Counted from the first letter of the stretch, positions 13,401 through 24,971 are shown. The stretch is DNA of 64,000 nucleotides from Strongyloides papillosus (GCA_005656395.1 SRSI01000046.1:124001-188000), one strand, 5' to 3'. Translations and numbers: made by a program. Notes: generated from the letters alone by a model not told the origin.

Positions 13401-15209
13401 GTAATATAGCTTATTTAAAGTAATTGATAATAAATAATATTGCAAAAGTAAAGTACGATACTCATCATTTAAATATTATTTTAAATATTAGGTTGTTACA
13501 TATAAAATTCATTTTTCTAGCGCATTTTCTGAAATTATTAGGTATTTTTTGATTTAATAAGTCGTAAGATTCTTCTGAATGTTCTATACACAATGCCATA
13601 TACATCATAGCCATTAGCTCTATTTTTCATTATTTTATTTCAGTAACAATCTATGTTGTCAAAACGTGATTTTCGTCTCATTATAGTTTATGAGTTTTAT
13701 CGTGGTACTAAAGCAAAAAAACAACTAAAGAAATAAATAAAACTTTCAAAGAAAATCTTGTCAGTGCTTCTACTATATAACAATCTAAATAAGTTTCCTT
13801 AATCTTATCTATTTTAATAATAGTTATGTTTTTTGATAAAAATAAGATAAACATTCTCGAAAACCTTTTTTTGATATGAATTTTTTTAAAAACATCTATT
13901 GTTAAATAAAAAAACTTCTCAAAACGTTTTAACTTTAAAAGATATTTAGTTAAGTATCTTGCTTTATCAATCATCTTGATCATTTACCAATATACGGTAA
14001 ATTTTACCTTTTTTTAAATTAACACACAACACAAACTTATTTTTTTTCCTTAGTATCAACATCCTAAGAGTATATAAATATTTGATCTCAATTTACTACA
14101 TACTTCCAACTCATCAATACAACAAATGTAAGATACTTGCACTTTATATACTACATTTGTCGTTGTTCCTTTCCATAGTTTTGTTGATTGAAATGAGATA
14201 TTTATCCAAATTGTTCTCATACAACTTTTCAAATTAGGTTAAAACGCATTTTGTTTTGTAATAATTTAAAAAAGACAAAATTATTTATTTTGTTTTGCAA
14301 AAGTTATCCTAATTATTATTGGGTTAAGGCTTTAATGATTGATATTATTTCATCTGTTGTCCTATAAAGTTATTCATCTGGTCATTTCTTTGAAATATGT
14401 TAGCGTCACCAGAAATATTTTTTTCATTTGAATTCTTAGATTAATGTTAAGTTATTTGTAAGGTTACTGTTTTTTCTACAAATAGCATTATACTTTCATA
14501 GATTGCAATTCACAATTTCACCAACATTTTGTTTATTAATATCAACTTTATATAATATATAAGATCAAAGCATAAAGAGGGGGAAAGAGATGATATCGAT
14601 GTAATAGTTTAAATTGGCAGGACAAAAAAATGGCAGTAGCAATAGCATTACTATACAGCCATATCCATAGAATGTTATACCCTACAAACTTAACACTTCC
14701 ATCATTTTAAGATATATCTAGATGAAGATACAACATTATGGTTTTAAGGTCGATAGTTACTTTTACAACCCCTATATAATCTCTGCGATTCCTCTCGATG
14801 ATCACAGTAAAAATTTATCTTTTTTACATCTCTTTTCAAGAAAAATATTTCTTAAACAAATGACATATATTGTTTTCATCATCCTAGTATCAATAGTATT
14901 TCGGTTTAACAATAATCTTTTTTTTTATTTTCGTAAAGATTTCATTATAATAGTAGTAATTTTATCAATTATAAATTAACCTTTTATATGAATTAAGTTA
15001 TAAAGGCTAATGTATAAAAATATTTTTATTTATTATAAATGTCAATGATTGTTTATTTATATCACTAAATGTTGACACATTTTTATAATTAAAGTATACA
15101 TTTATTTAGTATTAGTAACATTTTTCTATATAAATATTTCTCTATTGTATAGTAAGAAAATTAAATATATCTTACTTATCACATATTATTAACTTATCTT
15201 TCTTTAGAT
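10437..15209. other. Gene desert, 4.8 kb
   Basis: AT-rich sequence between the glucosyltransferase and calumenin. Open frames at 13708-13983 (minus) and 14722-14979 (plus) are Ile/Lys/Phe-rich with no domain, and I do not call them genes. A less AT-biased patch at about 14570-14830 carries a 26-codon ORF (14630-14710). A TATAAATA-like box near 14080 is followed by a GTAAGA donor-like site at 14128, so a noncoding first exon for calumenin is possible but unproven. Confidence 0.5.
15126..15136 (+). promoter_or_regulatory. Candidate TATA box of calumenin gene
   Basis: CTATATAAATA about 84 bases before the start codon. A TTTAG acceptor ends at 15207, two bases before the ATG. This spacing fits a start of transcription around 15155-15165, a short outron, and spliced-leader addition at 15208. 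Such strings occur by chance in this AT-rich DNA, so confidence is modest. Confidence 0.4.
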
Positions 15210-16157
15210 ATGCGTTTTTTGATATTTCTAACCATTGCTATTATTTCCTGCACAATCTTAGCTGAACATCACACCGATCCATTATCTAATAAAGATCACG
15301 GACATGGAAAAGAACATAATAAAGCATACGATCATGAAGCATTCTTGGGAAAGGATACTGCTGCTGAATTTGATGAATTAACTCCAGAAAAATCTAAAGA
15401 AAAACTTTCTTTACTTATTCCAAAAATGGATAGTAATAATGATGGATTTGTTGAGGAAGATGAACTTAGAAATCACATAAATTTCATGCAACAAAGATAT
15501 GTCAATAATGATGTTGAAAGAACTTGGAAAAATTATAAGGCTGATAAGGTTGCTGATGGTAAATTATCATGGGAAGATTATAGAGAGATGGTTTACGGAC
15601 ATCCAACTGGAGAAGGTCAAGATTTGTCTGATGAGTACAAAAAAATGATTAGTAGAGATGAACGTAGGTGGAAAGTTGCTGATTACGATTCAGATAACAA
15701 GTTAGATAGAACTGAATATGGATGTTTCATGCACCCAGAGGATTGTGAATCAATGAGAGATGTTGTTGTTACAGAGACTATTGAAGACATTGATAAAAAT
15801 AAGGATGGATTTGTCGATCTCAATGAATATATCGGTGATATGTATAGACCAGAAGATTATCCTGAATTGAATGGTAAAGAACCAGAATGGGTTGAATCAG
15901 AACGTGAACTTTTTAGAGAACATCGTGATAAAAATAATGATAACAAGTTAGATCGTGATGAGATGCGTGACTGGATTATGCCAATTGGTTTTGATCATGC
16001 TGATGCCGAGGCAAAACACTTAATCGGAATTGCTGATGACAATAAAGATGGAAAACTTTCACCAGAAGAGATCATTCAACATTATGATACATTTGTTGGA
16101 TCACAAGCTACTGATTATGGTGAACAACTTCAAAAACACGACCCAGCTGAGTTATAA
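15210..16157 (+). CDS. calu-1: Calumenin/reticulocalbin-type EF-hand protein of the secretory pathway
   Basis: Ca2+-binding chaperone-like protein of the ER lumen (CREC family). Single exon, 315 residues, matching calumenin's usual length of about 315. Signal peptide at residues 1-18. Six EF-hands: loops at about 74-85 (DSNNDGFVEEDE), 110-123 (degenerate), 158-169 (DYDSDNKLDRTE), 195-206 (DKNKDGFVDLNE), 240-251 (DKNNDNKLDRDE) and 276-287 (DDNKDGKLSPEE). The C-terminal region FVGSQATDYGE is almost that of animal calumenins. The protein ends in HDPAEL, not the vertebrate HDEF or HDEL, so retention may work differently. Codon use is the most biased in the window (AGA, GAA, ACT-rich), which suggests high expression. 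No intron, unlike every other recognised gene here. Confidence 0.95.
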   Translation: MRFLIFLTIAIISCTILAEHHTDPLSNKDHGHGKEHNKAYDHEAFLGKDTAAEFDELTPEKSKEKLSLLIPKMDSNNDGFVEEDELRNHINFMQQRYVNNDVERTWKNYKADKVADGKLSWEDYREMVYGHPTGEGQDLSDEYKKMISRDERRWKVADYDSDNKLDRTEYGCFMHPEDCESMRDVVVTETIEDIDKNKDGFVDLNEYIGDMYRPEDYPELNGKEPEWVESERELFREHRDKNNDNKLDRDEMRDWIMPIGFDHADAEAKHLIGIADDNKDGKLSPEEIIQHYDTFVGSQATDYGEQLQKHDPAEL

Positions 16158-16888
16158 AATATCAAAAATAATTGAAAGAAGCCGTAATTATTTATAACTT
16201 AATACTATTTAATAATTAAAACTGATGATTTCTTTTATCATAATACTTATAATCTTATCATTATTTTTAATGGTTTAACTTAACGTATATCGTAACACTT
16301 TGTTGTTGCGAAGATTCTTTCTTTTTAGATACTAATTTTTTAAATTAATTAAATAATTGGTGGTTTTTCATAATCATGATATAACAGATAATAATATTTG
16401 TTTATCTTTCATTCGACTAATAAACGATTTTTTTGAAGTTATTTTCATTATATATTCATGCTTCCTACCAACATTCTATTCATATACAGAAATAAGAATA
16501 AGATTATTCAAGGTTAAATTATAGTATGAGTCATCATTATTAATCAATTTACATCTAAATAGACAGGATATCGTAAGATAAAAAGTTAGTAATTTTAATG
16601 GAAGTAAATAATAAACATCCATTTAACATAATATTGCTTATAAATAAATTTTCAAAGCATATAATCGTGTTTTCAAAAATATACTGTTAAAAGTTTTTAT
16701 TTTTATTTGGTTATTACGTGATAGATATAGTTACTTTGGATTTTGTAAGTAGATCAAATTAATTTTTCTCAAAGTAACCTTAACATTCTCTCTACAATTA
16801 CTCTATATTAAGATATTGTAGTATCATTGAATGTATGTCATACTATTCATATATTGAATGAATGTAAAATCTATCAAATATATTTACC
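16158..16888. other. Intergenic, AT-rich
   Basis: Gap of 731 bases between two plus-strand genes. No exon or structured element seen. Confidence 0.6.
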
Positions 16889-18351
16889 ATGATTCTATAC
16901 TCAAAACTTTCAATATTTTTTAAATTAATTATTTTTATTTTAATTTATCTAGCATATTATGGAAGTGCATTTGATGTACCATGTACACGTAAGATTTATA
17001 GTATATAAATGTTTTTATTCGTAATACATTTATAGAAAAATTAATAGGACAGCAATGCTTATTTGATGAAGAATGTTATGGAATCAATTCATTTTGTCGG
17101 GATGGCCGTTGTTCTTGCCCTACAAATTTTGAAGAATATGATGTCAATGAACAAACACGTGTTTGCCGTGTTGGTATGTTCAATAATTTTTACTAAAAAA
17201 TTATTTTTTTGTTTATTTAGCCCCAAGTAAAATAGGTGATTCATGCCAAAGAGATTGCAAACCACCTTTGTTATGTCGTGATGGAAAATGTGAATGTTGG
17301 GGAGGAAGTATCGTAAATGGAAAGTGTGTTGTTGGTATGTTTTACAAAGAAAATTATTAAATGATTAAATTTTTTAAGCATGTCCTACTGGATACCAATT
17401 GTATGGTGTTGAATGTACCAGGGTTGCCCATTGGAACCAACAATGTGAAAAAGATAGTCATTGTGTTGATCCGTTTAATGCTTGTTTAGGTGGATTATGT
17501 CAATGTGCTCCTGGAACAGTAAGGGATAACTTGAGAAAGAAATGTGTTGCTGTATGTCCAGATGGGCAAAAACCAAAGCAATCGTGTAGACGACTTTTTA
17601 TCAATGATATTGATATGCTTGAAAATGCTGCATCAACAGATAGTTGTCCATCGGGTTATCGATGCTCAACATATGGAAGTCCCTATATTGGACATTGTTG
17701 TAAGCTAAAATGCCCATACGGTGAACCTGATTTAACGCAATCATGTGATAATGGTGTTCCAGAAAACGAAAAATGTCGATCGTTAACACATTTTTGTTAT
17801 ACAATATCAGAACCAGGATGGAAAAGTTCTTTGTGTTGTCCTAGACCATGTAGAAACCCAACACCACTTTATCTAAATGGACGTTGTGTAAGTTTAGCAC
17901 ATCGTGAAGATGCATGTCAAATCGATCAACAATGTGAAGGTGGAATGACAATGCAATGTATATTAGGAGTTTGCGATTGTAAAATCGGTTTTAAACCCGT
18001 AAGTTATAAAATATTTTTTATTAAAAAAGTAGCAAATTGTTTTTATAATTACAGAATAATGATGACAGATTTCCAACTTGCGAAAAAATTTGTAACTTAG
18101 AAGAGGTCGCAGTTGGAGATAGATGTTTAACAAGATCTTCGTTAGGGGAACGTTGTATCTCAGATAAGCAGTGTCCTAATTTTTCAGAATGTCGATTTGG
18201 TGTATGTCAATGTTCATGTGGATATCGGCAGACAGAATCATTGTTAGGACAGCGTTGTTCAAATCCTGAAGATCCATTAAGTTTAAATACTATTTTATCA
18301 GGTGTTGAAGAATTATTTGGAAATAGGGGTCGCGATAATGGGAACAGTTAA
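16889..18351 (+). CDS. Secreted Cys-rich protein with EB modules
   Basis: Exons 16889-16988, 17036-17173, 17221-17334, 17379-17998, 18055-18351; introns 44-56 nt, phases 1,1,1,0. Product 422 residues. Residues 1-27 or so are a signal peptide (MILYSKLSIFF start, long hydrophobic run). The rest is a chain of Cys modules of the EB type, with repeated CxxDxxC...C..G.C.C patterns (for example GQQCLFDEEC...CRDGRCSC, CEKDSHC...CLGGLCQC, CQIDQQC...CILGVCDC). The first two small exons each carry about one module, and phase-1 introns between them suggest growth by exon duplication. No transmembrane helix or GPI signal is obvious, so secretion is inferred. EB modules are common in nematode extracellular proteins, but their function is largely unknown. 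Its stop lies 63 bases from the stop of the convergent bHLH gene. Confidence 0.88.
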
Positions 18352-18414
18352 CAATTCGGGTTTCAATCAACTTTATGATTTTTATACATACATTTTGAGG
18401 ATTTTAAATAAATA

Positions 18415-18886
18415 TTATTCTATCGGTGTAATACCAAGTTTTTTCCAGTTTATCCATTTGAATCTGGCAACCAAATCTGATGTGATCCACATAACTCCAT
18501 TGTATTGACCTCTCCTTGCCTGTTCAACAGATTCTTTGAGATATGAATATGAATCTATATCCTTTGATAAGAGATCTTCGAGCATATTTATGTATGCGAT
18601 TGCCAAATTTAATGTGTCAATTTTCGATAATCGTTTTTCATAAGGAAATGTAGGTATGTAATTCTTCAAATCCTAAATATTTTAAAATGAATCGATAAAG
18701 ATTGAATTAAGTTACCATAAATGCTACATTAATACTGCACATTCGTTTCCTCTCTCGTACATTTGCAGCTTCTCGTTCTTCTACCTCAATGTTCAAAGAA
18801 TCTTTATCAGAAAATATGTTAGAATAGTTTCGTTTTAACTTCGAATTTTGAAGTATATCAATAGGTATAAAATCTTTAGATTCCAT
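18415..18886 (-). CDS. bHLH transcription factor of the PTF1/Fer group (hlh-13-like)
   Basis: Nuclear E-box-binding factor. Exons on the minus strand: 18886-18716 and 18672-18415; intron 43 nt, phase 0, falling inside helix 1. Product 142 residues. Basic region at residues 37-49 ([13 protein letters not shown], with the E-box-contacting Glu and Arg), helix 1 at about 50-63, then the loop [16 protein letters not shown] and helix 2 to about 90. That loop is diagnostic for the Twist/PTF1/Fer superfamily. The tail has Trp residues in WITS and FKWINWKK. In vertebrate PTF1A a C-terminal Trp motif binds RBPJ, but I cannot claim equivalence. C. elegans HLH-13 is the likely counterpart by residue pattern. 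The protein is short, with almost no N-terminal extension. Start: first in-frame ATG before the basic region. Confidence 0.87.
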
Positions 18887-20996
18887 TATGGAGAAAATTT
18901 TTGTAAATAATAAAAAAATAAGATAAATATAAAATGTTATTCATCTTATCTATATTATACTTCTATAATTGTTTATTCATTCAAGCATATTACAAGTATA
19001 ATTTTTATAATCAGCTGTCAACTTCATTTCGGCGTTTTTCTTGAAGTGTTCATGACATTTTCAAAATTTCAACCCACTTTCCATTAAAACGTTACTTTTT
19101 GAATTAAAATACTAAACAAGTTAAGATTTAAAATAAATACGGTTCCTTTTAAAAAAAATCCTTTAAATAAAGAAAATTTAACAATTAAGTAATCATGATA
19201 TCAATTTCGTTAACCAGTTGACTACTAAAATTTACAATTTAAGTTGATCTTAACCAATATCATTATTGTTTTTTAACATTTAAATTATTTTAAAGACTAG
19301 TAATAATAATTATCCGGAATACATTAAAAAAAGATGGAAGTAAAACTATGAAAAAAACAACAGAATAGAAAATTCTTTTAGAAGTACTAGATGAATCCGG
19401 AAATAATTTATAAAATTGTTTTTTACATCTTTTAATCATGACAACCTTTTTGGAACAGTAATTGTCAGTATAAAAATGATTAATATAAACAATTTGGGCA
19501 CATTTAATAACAAAATCAAACATAAAATAGTTAAAAATAAACTTATTATATTTTTTGGTACATTCGTAATGCGTACCTATATATTTTACAACTTTTGCAA
19601 AGTTTATGATTATATATTTTTTTATTGCAAAAAAATACTTTTGTTTTATATTTTAAAATTACAAATCACGTATTTAATTAGGATAATTAAATTTTGTACT
19701 TTTGCACATCTTCTTCGTTGGTCATCACATCAAATGATAATTTATTTTAAATTAAAATGTAACAATTATAGTGTTGAAACATTTTATGGGGGAAATTTAT
19801 TTGATTCAATTAACTTTCTATGGTAAGGTAATGAATTATCTTAAAAAAGATTTTTGCTCTAATAGTTGTGACCAGTAGGTATATTTATGACATTGAGAAT
19901 AAACTTAAACTCGTTATTCAATTTCAAGGTTTTAATTTGAAATCTCATTAAAATTATGCATGTTTAATTTTATGTATGTTGTTTATTGTTATTGGAGTTA
20001 AGAATTATTTGTTTACGAAAAAAAGTAAAATAGAATAACAATTACTATAAATGTTTTAATGATTTCACAAAATTGGATATTTCGATTTTCATTTTTTCGG
20101 ATATAAATTATTATCTTGAAAGTGACAGTAAACTAACACAATCCAAATGTTATATTTTAACTGGTTTCTTTACCATTTAATTGAATTTCTTTTGTTGCTT
20201 GGATCTAATATAATAATGACCTTAAATGATTAAAATCTTTAACTGTTTTTATGAATAAATCACGTAAAAAAAGTGTTACAAAAACAAAATATATTAAAAG
20301 ATATTAGTTAAAGATAAGAAAAATGGTTTTTATTAAAAAAATATTATTCTTAATATCGCAACGAATTTGAAAAATTTTAAAATATTTTAACTTTTCGCAT
20401 TTCATTTATTTAATTCCTTTTATGATATATGTATATTTTCTAAACTTTTAGACCGGTTCATATATTTAAATTTTTGTTTTAAAGACAATATTTGCGCAGT
20501 TTTCCTTATTGCTTTATTAATGCCTTTAAAGTTTCATTTATTTCTTATAGAACTATCATTATTCCTTTCTGCCACTTATAGTAAATTTCATTTGATTTTA
20601 TCAATTGTATAAATAAGTATCATTAATTATTTTTTTAACATTATAGTTTTCAACCTAACGTTGACATATAAACTAGTATTTCTATATTATTTCTTCCATA
20701 CTTACCATTGTAATTTCCCTTTCGTTACACTATGGCAATCATTACCCACTCTAAAAATAAGTTTCTATTCAAAAATCAATCTTCAAAACTTTTTATTATT
20801 ATTATTATTAATAAAAATGCTATTATTTTACAAAAATTTTTTTATTTTATTCCATCAATTTAAGTAAAAATAAGCTAATTAAAGTGAATCCTGTTTCTTT
20901 TTATTGAACGTATTAAAGTATTTAGGAATTTTAAATATTCGCTCTAATAATTGTATATAACAAATCTATTTTTTTTCTTCAATTATTTTAGATAAA
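18887..20996. other. Intergenic, AT-rich
   Basis: Upstream of both the bHLH gene and the Thr-rich secreted gene (divergent). Open frames at 19290-19523 (minus) and 19416-19826 (plus) are Phe/Ile/Lys-rich AT sequence without start context or splice partners; not called. A TTTTAG acceptor at 20986-20991 precedes the next gene. Confidence 0.6.
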
Positions 20997-22576
20997 ATGA
21001 AACCTATGTATGCTTCGATATTGTTAATTGTTTTAGTATCATACAGAGTACTTACTCAAGAATTGAGGTTAGTTTGGTAATGTTTATATTGTTTATTATT
21101 TTTTTGATAGCGTTAAACCTGCTCAAACTAAAATGTTTGCTGCACCAACATCTATTTCAAATAATGCAATTGAAATCGATGGTGAAAAAAAAAGATTATT
21201 TAGTATGTTTTGACATTCAAATATTGTAGTAAAAAATGTTTACTTTAGAAATTGGCGCAGCAAGAGATGGAATTCAAAAGGCAATTCTTGATGAAGTGCA
21301 ACCAAGTCAAGTTGTTGATGATATAAGCGATTGTACGTTGTACTAACACTAATTAATTTTTCCTTTTAATAAATTTTTTAGTCAATGAAGATAACACTAT
21401 CTTTGGAGCATATGATGAAGAAATTGTTGAACCAGTAAAAGGTAAATAAAATGTCACAGAGAAACAAACTTATTTACATTTTTAGAAGCTCCAATTTTTA
21501 TTCCAAAACTGTACAGAGGTGATAAAGATGAACCTACGACAACAACAACAACTACTACTACCACTACAACTAGAAGACCAATTACAGTAAGGACAACTAC
21601 AAGGCAAGTTATAACAACAAGATCAACTACTTTTGCTCCACACACTACTGTAAGAAATATTCCAAATAATAGAATTTCACAAATAAATCAAATTCCAAAA
21701 TCAATTCAACCGTCCAGAAATATACTACCAGTACAACAACCACAACAAACAATAAATCGTCAAGCAATTCATCCACAAATTGCACCTTCTCAACAACAAT
21801 TCCCCTTCCGTCAAAATTTAAGACCACAACCTGTTTTACAAACGCGTACTGGATTCTCAACACCACCTCCACGTCTTATAACCACTTCAAGACCAACAAC
21901 AACACAAAGACCACAAACCTTTCCAACCTTATCACCAACTACTTCAAGACCATCTCGTCCATTTATTCCTCAACAACCACATCCAAGAACATCACAAAAT
22001 CTACGTACTGGTGTATGCCGTGCTTCAATATTCTATCTTACCTCAGCACCAAGTCCACAAGATTTCCAAACACAATTTACACACTTTGCTGTTGTTGTTT
22101 CGGTTGATCAATGTGCTAGAACATGCCATGAATTTAATTGTGCTGTTGCTATATATGACGCAAGTACAAGACATTGTCAATTTGTACCATCAACTGCATT
22201 TTCACTTCGTGAAGGACAATGTCCAAATTGGCCAAATCCTTTATACAAAAATAATGTTGTTGGATTAAATAGTATTAGAATATCATGTGTAACATGCCAA
22301 AGGCGTCGAAGAAATTTCCAACGTATACGTGGGATGTCCAGAGGATTTGGACTTACCAACAGACGTCAACCAACAACTCTTCAAACTACAAGATTTATAC
22401 CACAAACACCAAATCGTAGAGTTATTCCAACAAATAACAATAATCCTAGTATACGTCTTAACGGTGTTATACTTAGACAACCAACATCTCATGCTATTTC
22501 ATCAAGTGAAATGGAACAATTTCTTTCTGAATCAATTATAACAAAAGAATCGCAATCGAGTGAAATTGTTGTATAG
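20997..22576 (+). CDS. Secreted protein: Thr/Pro/Gln-rich linker and C-terminal Cys-rich (PAN/apple-like) domain
   Basis: Exons 20997-21067, 21111-21202, 21249-21332, 21382-21441, 21486-22576; introns 43-49 nt; phases 2,1,1,1. Product 465 residues. Signal peptide at residues 1-21 (MKPMYASILLIVLVSYRVLTQ). Residues about 110-280 form a mucin-like segment: a poly-Thr tract coded by ACA/ACT repeats (21537-21579), then Thr-Arg-Pro-Gln repeats that could carry O-glycans. The domain starting near 22014 (GVCRASIFYL, then DQCARTCHEFNC, CQFVP, GQCPNW, ISCVTC) has Cys spacing resembling PAN/apple domains, but the match is by eye. A basic RRRRNFQ-type patch follows it, a possible processing site. Likely extracellular matrix or cuticle. 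Preceded at 20991 by a TTTTAG acceptor, so probably trans-spliced. Confidence 0.82.
21537..21579 (+). repeat. ACA/ACT trinucleotide tract coding poly-Thr
   Basis: Imperfect run of Thr codons within the mucin-like linker of the secreted protein. Such tracts expand and contract readily. Confidence 0.8.
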
Positions 22577-23025
22577 AAGGAGATATATTACAAGCGAGTA
22601 AAACTATTTTACATAAATTAAAAATGCCATTATTAATTTTTTCTTTTTTTTATTATTATTATTTAAAATAAACACATGTTTTAGACTTTTGCTTAAGAAT
22701 TTTTAAAAGGAATCTCAATCTTAAGTAGATCGCTCGAAACATTGAATAGTATAGAGATGTTCCCATGTATAAAAGAGAAAATTTGAAAGTTATCGGTAAT
22801 TTTTCGTTTTTATGGATATTTATAAATTAGTTTGTGATTTACTTTCTGTTTTACTTCGCAAATTTATTCGACAATACTTAGAAAAATATTATGGTGTACC
22901 TTATTCTAACAATAATAATATAAAAATTAAGAAAAATATTTTTTAAGTATAATTTTTTATACAATTATTGCATACATTATTGTTTATTACCAGTTTACAC
23001 TTTTCTTTATTATTAAAAATGATAT
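22577..23025. other. Intergenic between convergent genes
   Basis: 449 bases shared by two 3' ends. No other feature seen. Confidence 0.6.
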
Positions 23026-23981
23026 TTAGATATGTGTAACAACTTTTGTATCAAAAAGTTTTGATTGCCTTCTAACAAATTGGTTTGTTCTTATATCAAA
23101 ACGATCTCCATTGTCAATGGGTATTCCTCTATATTCAACAGTTATAATATTCGCCATGAAATCTTTTAATTCAAAAGAGTAGGAAAGAAAATGTGCTTCT
23201 AAACTTAGTACAAGTATCCATTCAGAAAATGTCGTTACTAGATGCCGAGTATAAAATGGTGAATTTTTTGGATATTGTTCAATTCCATCATTTGGGGGCA
23301 ATGTTGGATACGATCCATTATCATTCTTTTTAACAAATGCAAAACTCCATTGAGTAATCAGGTGAAAAATTAAAAATATTAAAGAAATGGTAGCTAGACA
23401 TATTCTTAAGATAATCATCCACTTTGGAGTTAATCTGGGTTTTTTTGTTAGCAATAATAATAATATATGTCCCCAAACATACAATAGCGCAGAAAAAAAT
23501 GCAAGCATAGCTCCAATTACGTGCATCGTAGGAATAGAAAATTCTTGGAAATTTGCAACAACCGACATACCAAAAGAAGATATCCATCCTAAAACAAGCA
23601 GTATAGTATTCAATTTTGTCCATAATGTTTCTGTTTTATTATAATTATAAAATACTTCTAATTTCTGGTAACGTATGTAGGCAACAATTGCTACTAAAAA
23701 CAAATATTATATGAAACTCTATTAAACGTAATACTTTAAAAAAGTTTTAACTTACAAAACGCTGCTGCAATATTAAGCAATTGCCCAAAAATACCACTTT
23801 CTGGAGGATATGCTCCACCATCACTATAAAAATAACTTTATAAAATAATTAGTTTCTACCTTATATATGGTAATAATGGATCTGCAAGATTTTTCGATAC
23901 AATTATAATATATCCTGAAAAAAAAGCAGAACATGCAAAAAAAACATGGAGAACTGGTAGCAACCATATTTTTTTCATCAT
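23026..23981 (-). CDS. DRAM/Frag1 (TMEM150)-family six-helix membrane protein
   Basis: Family linked to lysosomal autophagy regulation (DRAM), GPI remodelling (PGAP2/Frag1) and plasma-membrane regulation (TMEM150); the specific role is not readable here. Exons on the minus strand: 23981-23860, 23823-23756, 23693-23026; introns 36 and 62 nt, phases 2 and 1. Product 285 residues. Helix 1 lies in exon 1 (MMKKIWLLPVLHVFFACSAFF). ISDGGAYPPES in the first lumenal loop is typical of the family, as is the later run SxGMSVVANFQ...HVIGAMLAFFSALLYVW. Six helices are predicted by eye. The C-tail is polar. Start: the first of two tandem ATGs (23981 and 23978). Length fits DRAM-type proteins (about 240-290). 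Confidence 0.85.
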
Positions 23982-24695
23982 TAATATTTAACTTTAAATA
24001 TCTTTTGAATATGAATGAAGAGGATATATACTTTTCAAAACATAATTCAAAAATTTTTATGTGATAAGAAATGTGATAAAAATTGATAAGATAGAGGTAT
24101 AGAAAATTTTGTGTTAAAATAGAAAATAATTAGTAAAATAAAGACACCAATATTAATATTATTATACTGTCACTAAAATATGTAAATATTATTGAATGAT
24201 AATTTAGCAAGATATCTTGTAATAAAAGTTTTGCTTGTAGTTCGTATTATTTTATTTAAAAAATCAAATCCGTTTTTTAACAATCACAAACACTCATGTT
24301 AAACATAGTAACATTTTAAGATTATTCTTTATTGTTGGACAATTACTATCAATTTTGGAAGTATAATCGGATAATAAATGATGTTAGCAATTTTATTTGT
24401 AAAATTACTAATTTCTTTACAAATTATTATCAGAAATGAAAAAGTTTTAAAAAGATTATTAATTTTCCACATAGTTTACAGTAACAATTTCATTTATTTT
24501 TCCTATTTAAATTATTATTAAAAAAACTATCATGAGATATTTATCATATATATTAAGAATTAAATCATCCGTTAACAGCAATGCGCAAAAAATAATTTCT
24601 CTAATTCATTGTCATGAAACAAAAAAACAATAAGTGTGTTGACAAAAGATGTATTATGATGAAATTGATACCATGAAACATTATCATTAATTCTT
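23982..24695. other. Intergenic, AT-rich
   Basis: No gene recognised. The open frame at 24572-24766 on the minus strand is a shadow overlapping the 3' exon of the small secreted gene. Confidence 0.6.
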
Positions 24696-24971
24696 TTATG
24701 TTTGAAGTTTGATGCAATCTCTGTTAAATGGATCAAGATGTATTCCTGCAGCACATCCATAAGCATTGAATGCTAACTTTATACAATTTCCTTTGAATTG
24801 TTGAACCTAAAATATATGTTTATATAATAGTAGTTTATTAATAGTTTAATTTACAGTCGGAACTTCAATGATACAGTTATTTAAATTTTCATCAACTTCA
24901 AATGTACCACTAGTACAATAGATATTTCCAAAAAATCCAATTATTAAAAATAACAAAAAGTAATATTTCAT
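24696..24971 (-). CDS. Small secreted four-cysteine protein (unknown family)
   Basis: Two exons on the minus strand: 24971-24855 and 24806-24696, intron 48 nt (GTAAAT...ATTTTAG), phase 0. Product 75 residues. Residues 1-19 are a clear signal peptide (MKYYFLLFLIIGFFGNIYC). The mature part of about 56 residues has four Cys (33, 47, 57, 70), enough for two disulfides, and no membrane segment. If the intron is retained, translation stops two codons later (V-N-stop), removing three of the four Cys. I recognise no family. The evidence for a real gene is the signal peptide, an open frame across a well-formed intron with the correct phase, and even Cys spacing. It sits alone at the edge of a 5-kb desert. 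Confidence 0.68.

Noticed and set aside
13708..13983. 91-codon minus-strand ORF in the desert before calumenin
   Set aside because: Lys/Ile/Phe/Leu-rich with no signal peptide, domain or splice partners; expected by chance in this composition.
14722..14979. 85-codon plus-strand ORF with a hydrophobic stretch
   Set aside because: Composition mirrors AT-rich noise, with no homology I recognise; only the less AT-biased start is odd and is noted as a finding.
19290..19826. Overlapping ORFs on both strands (77 and 136 codons)
   Set aside because: Both are Phe/Ile/Lys/Tyr-rich, overlap each other, and lack splice or start context.
21454..21872. Minus-strand ORFs with long Val runs
   Set aside because: Antisense shadows of the poly-Thr/Gln linker of the plus-strand secreted gene.
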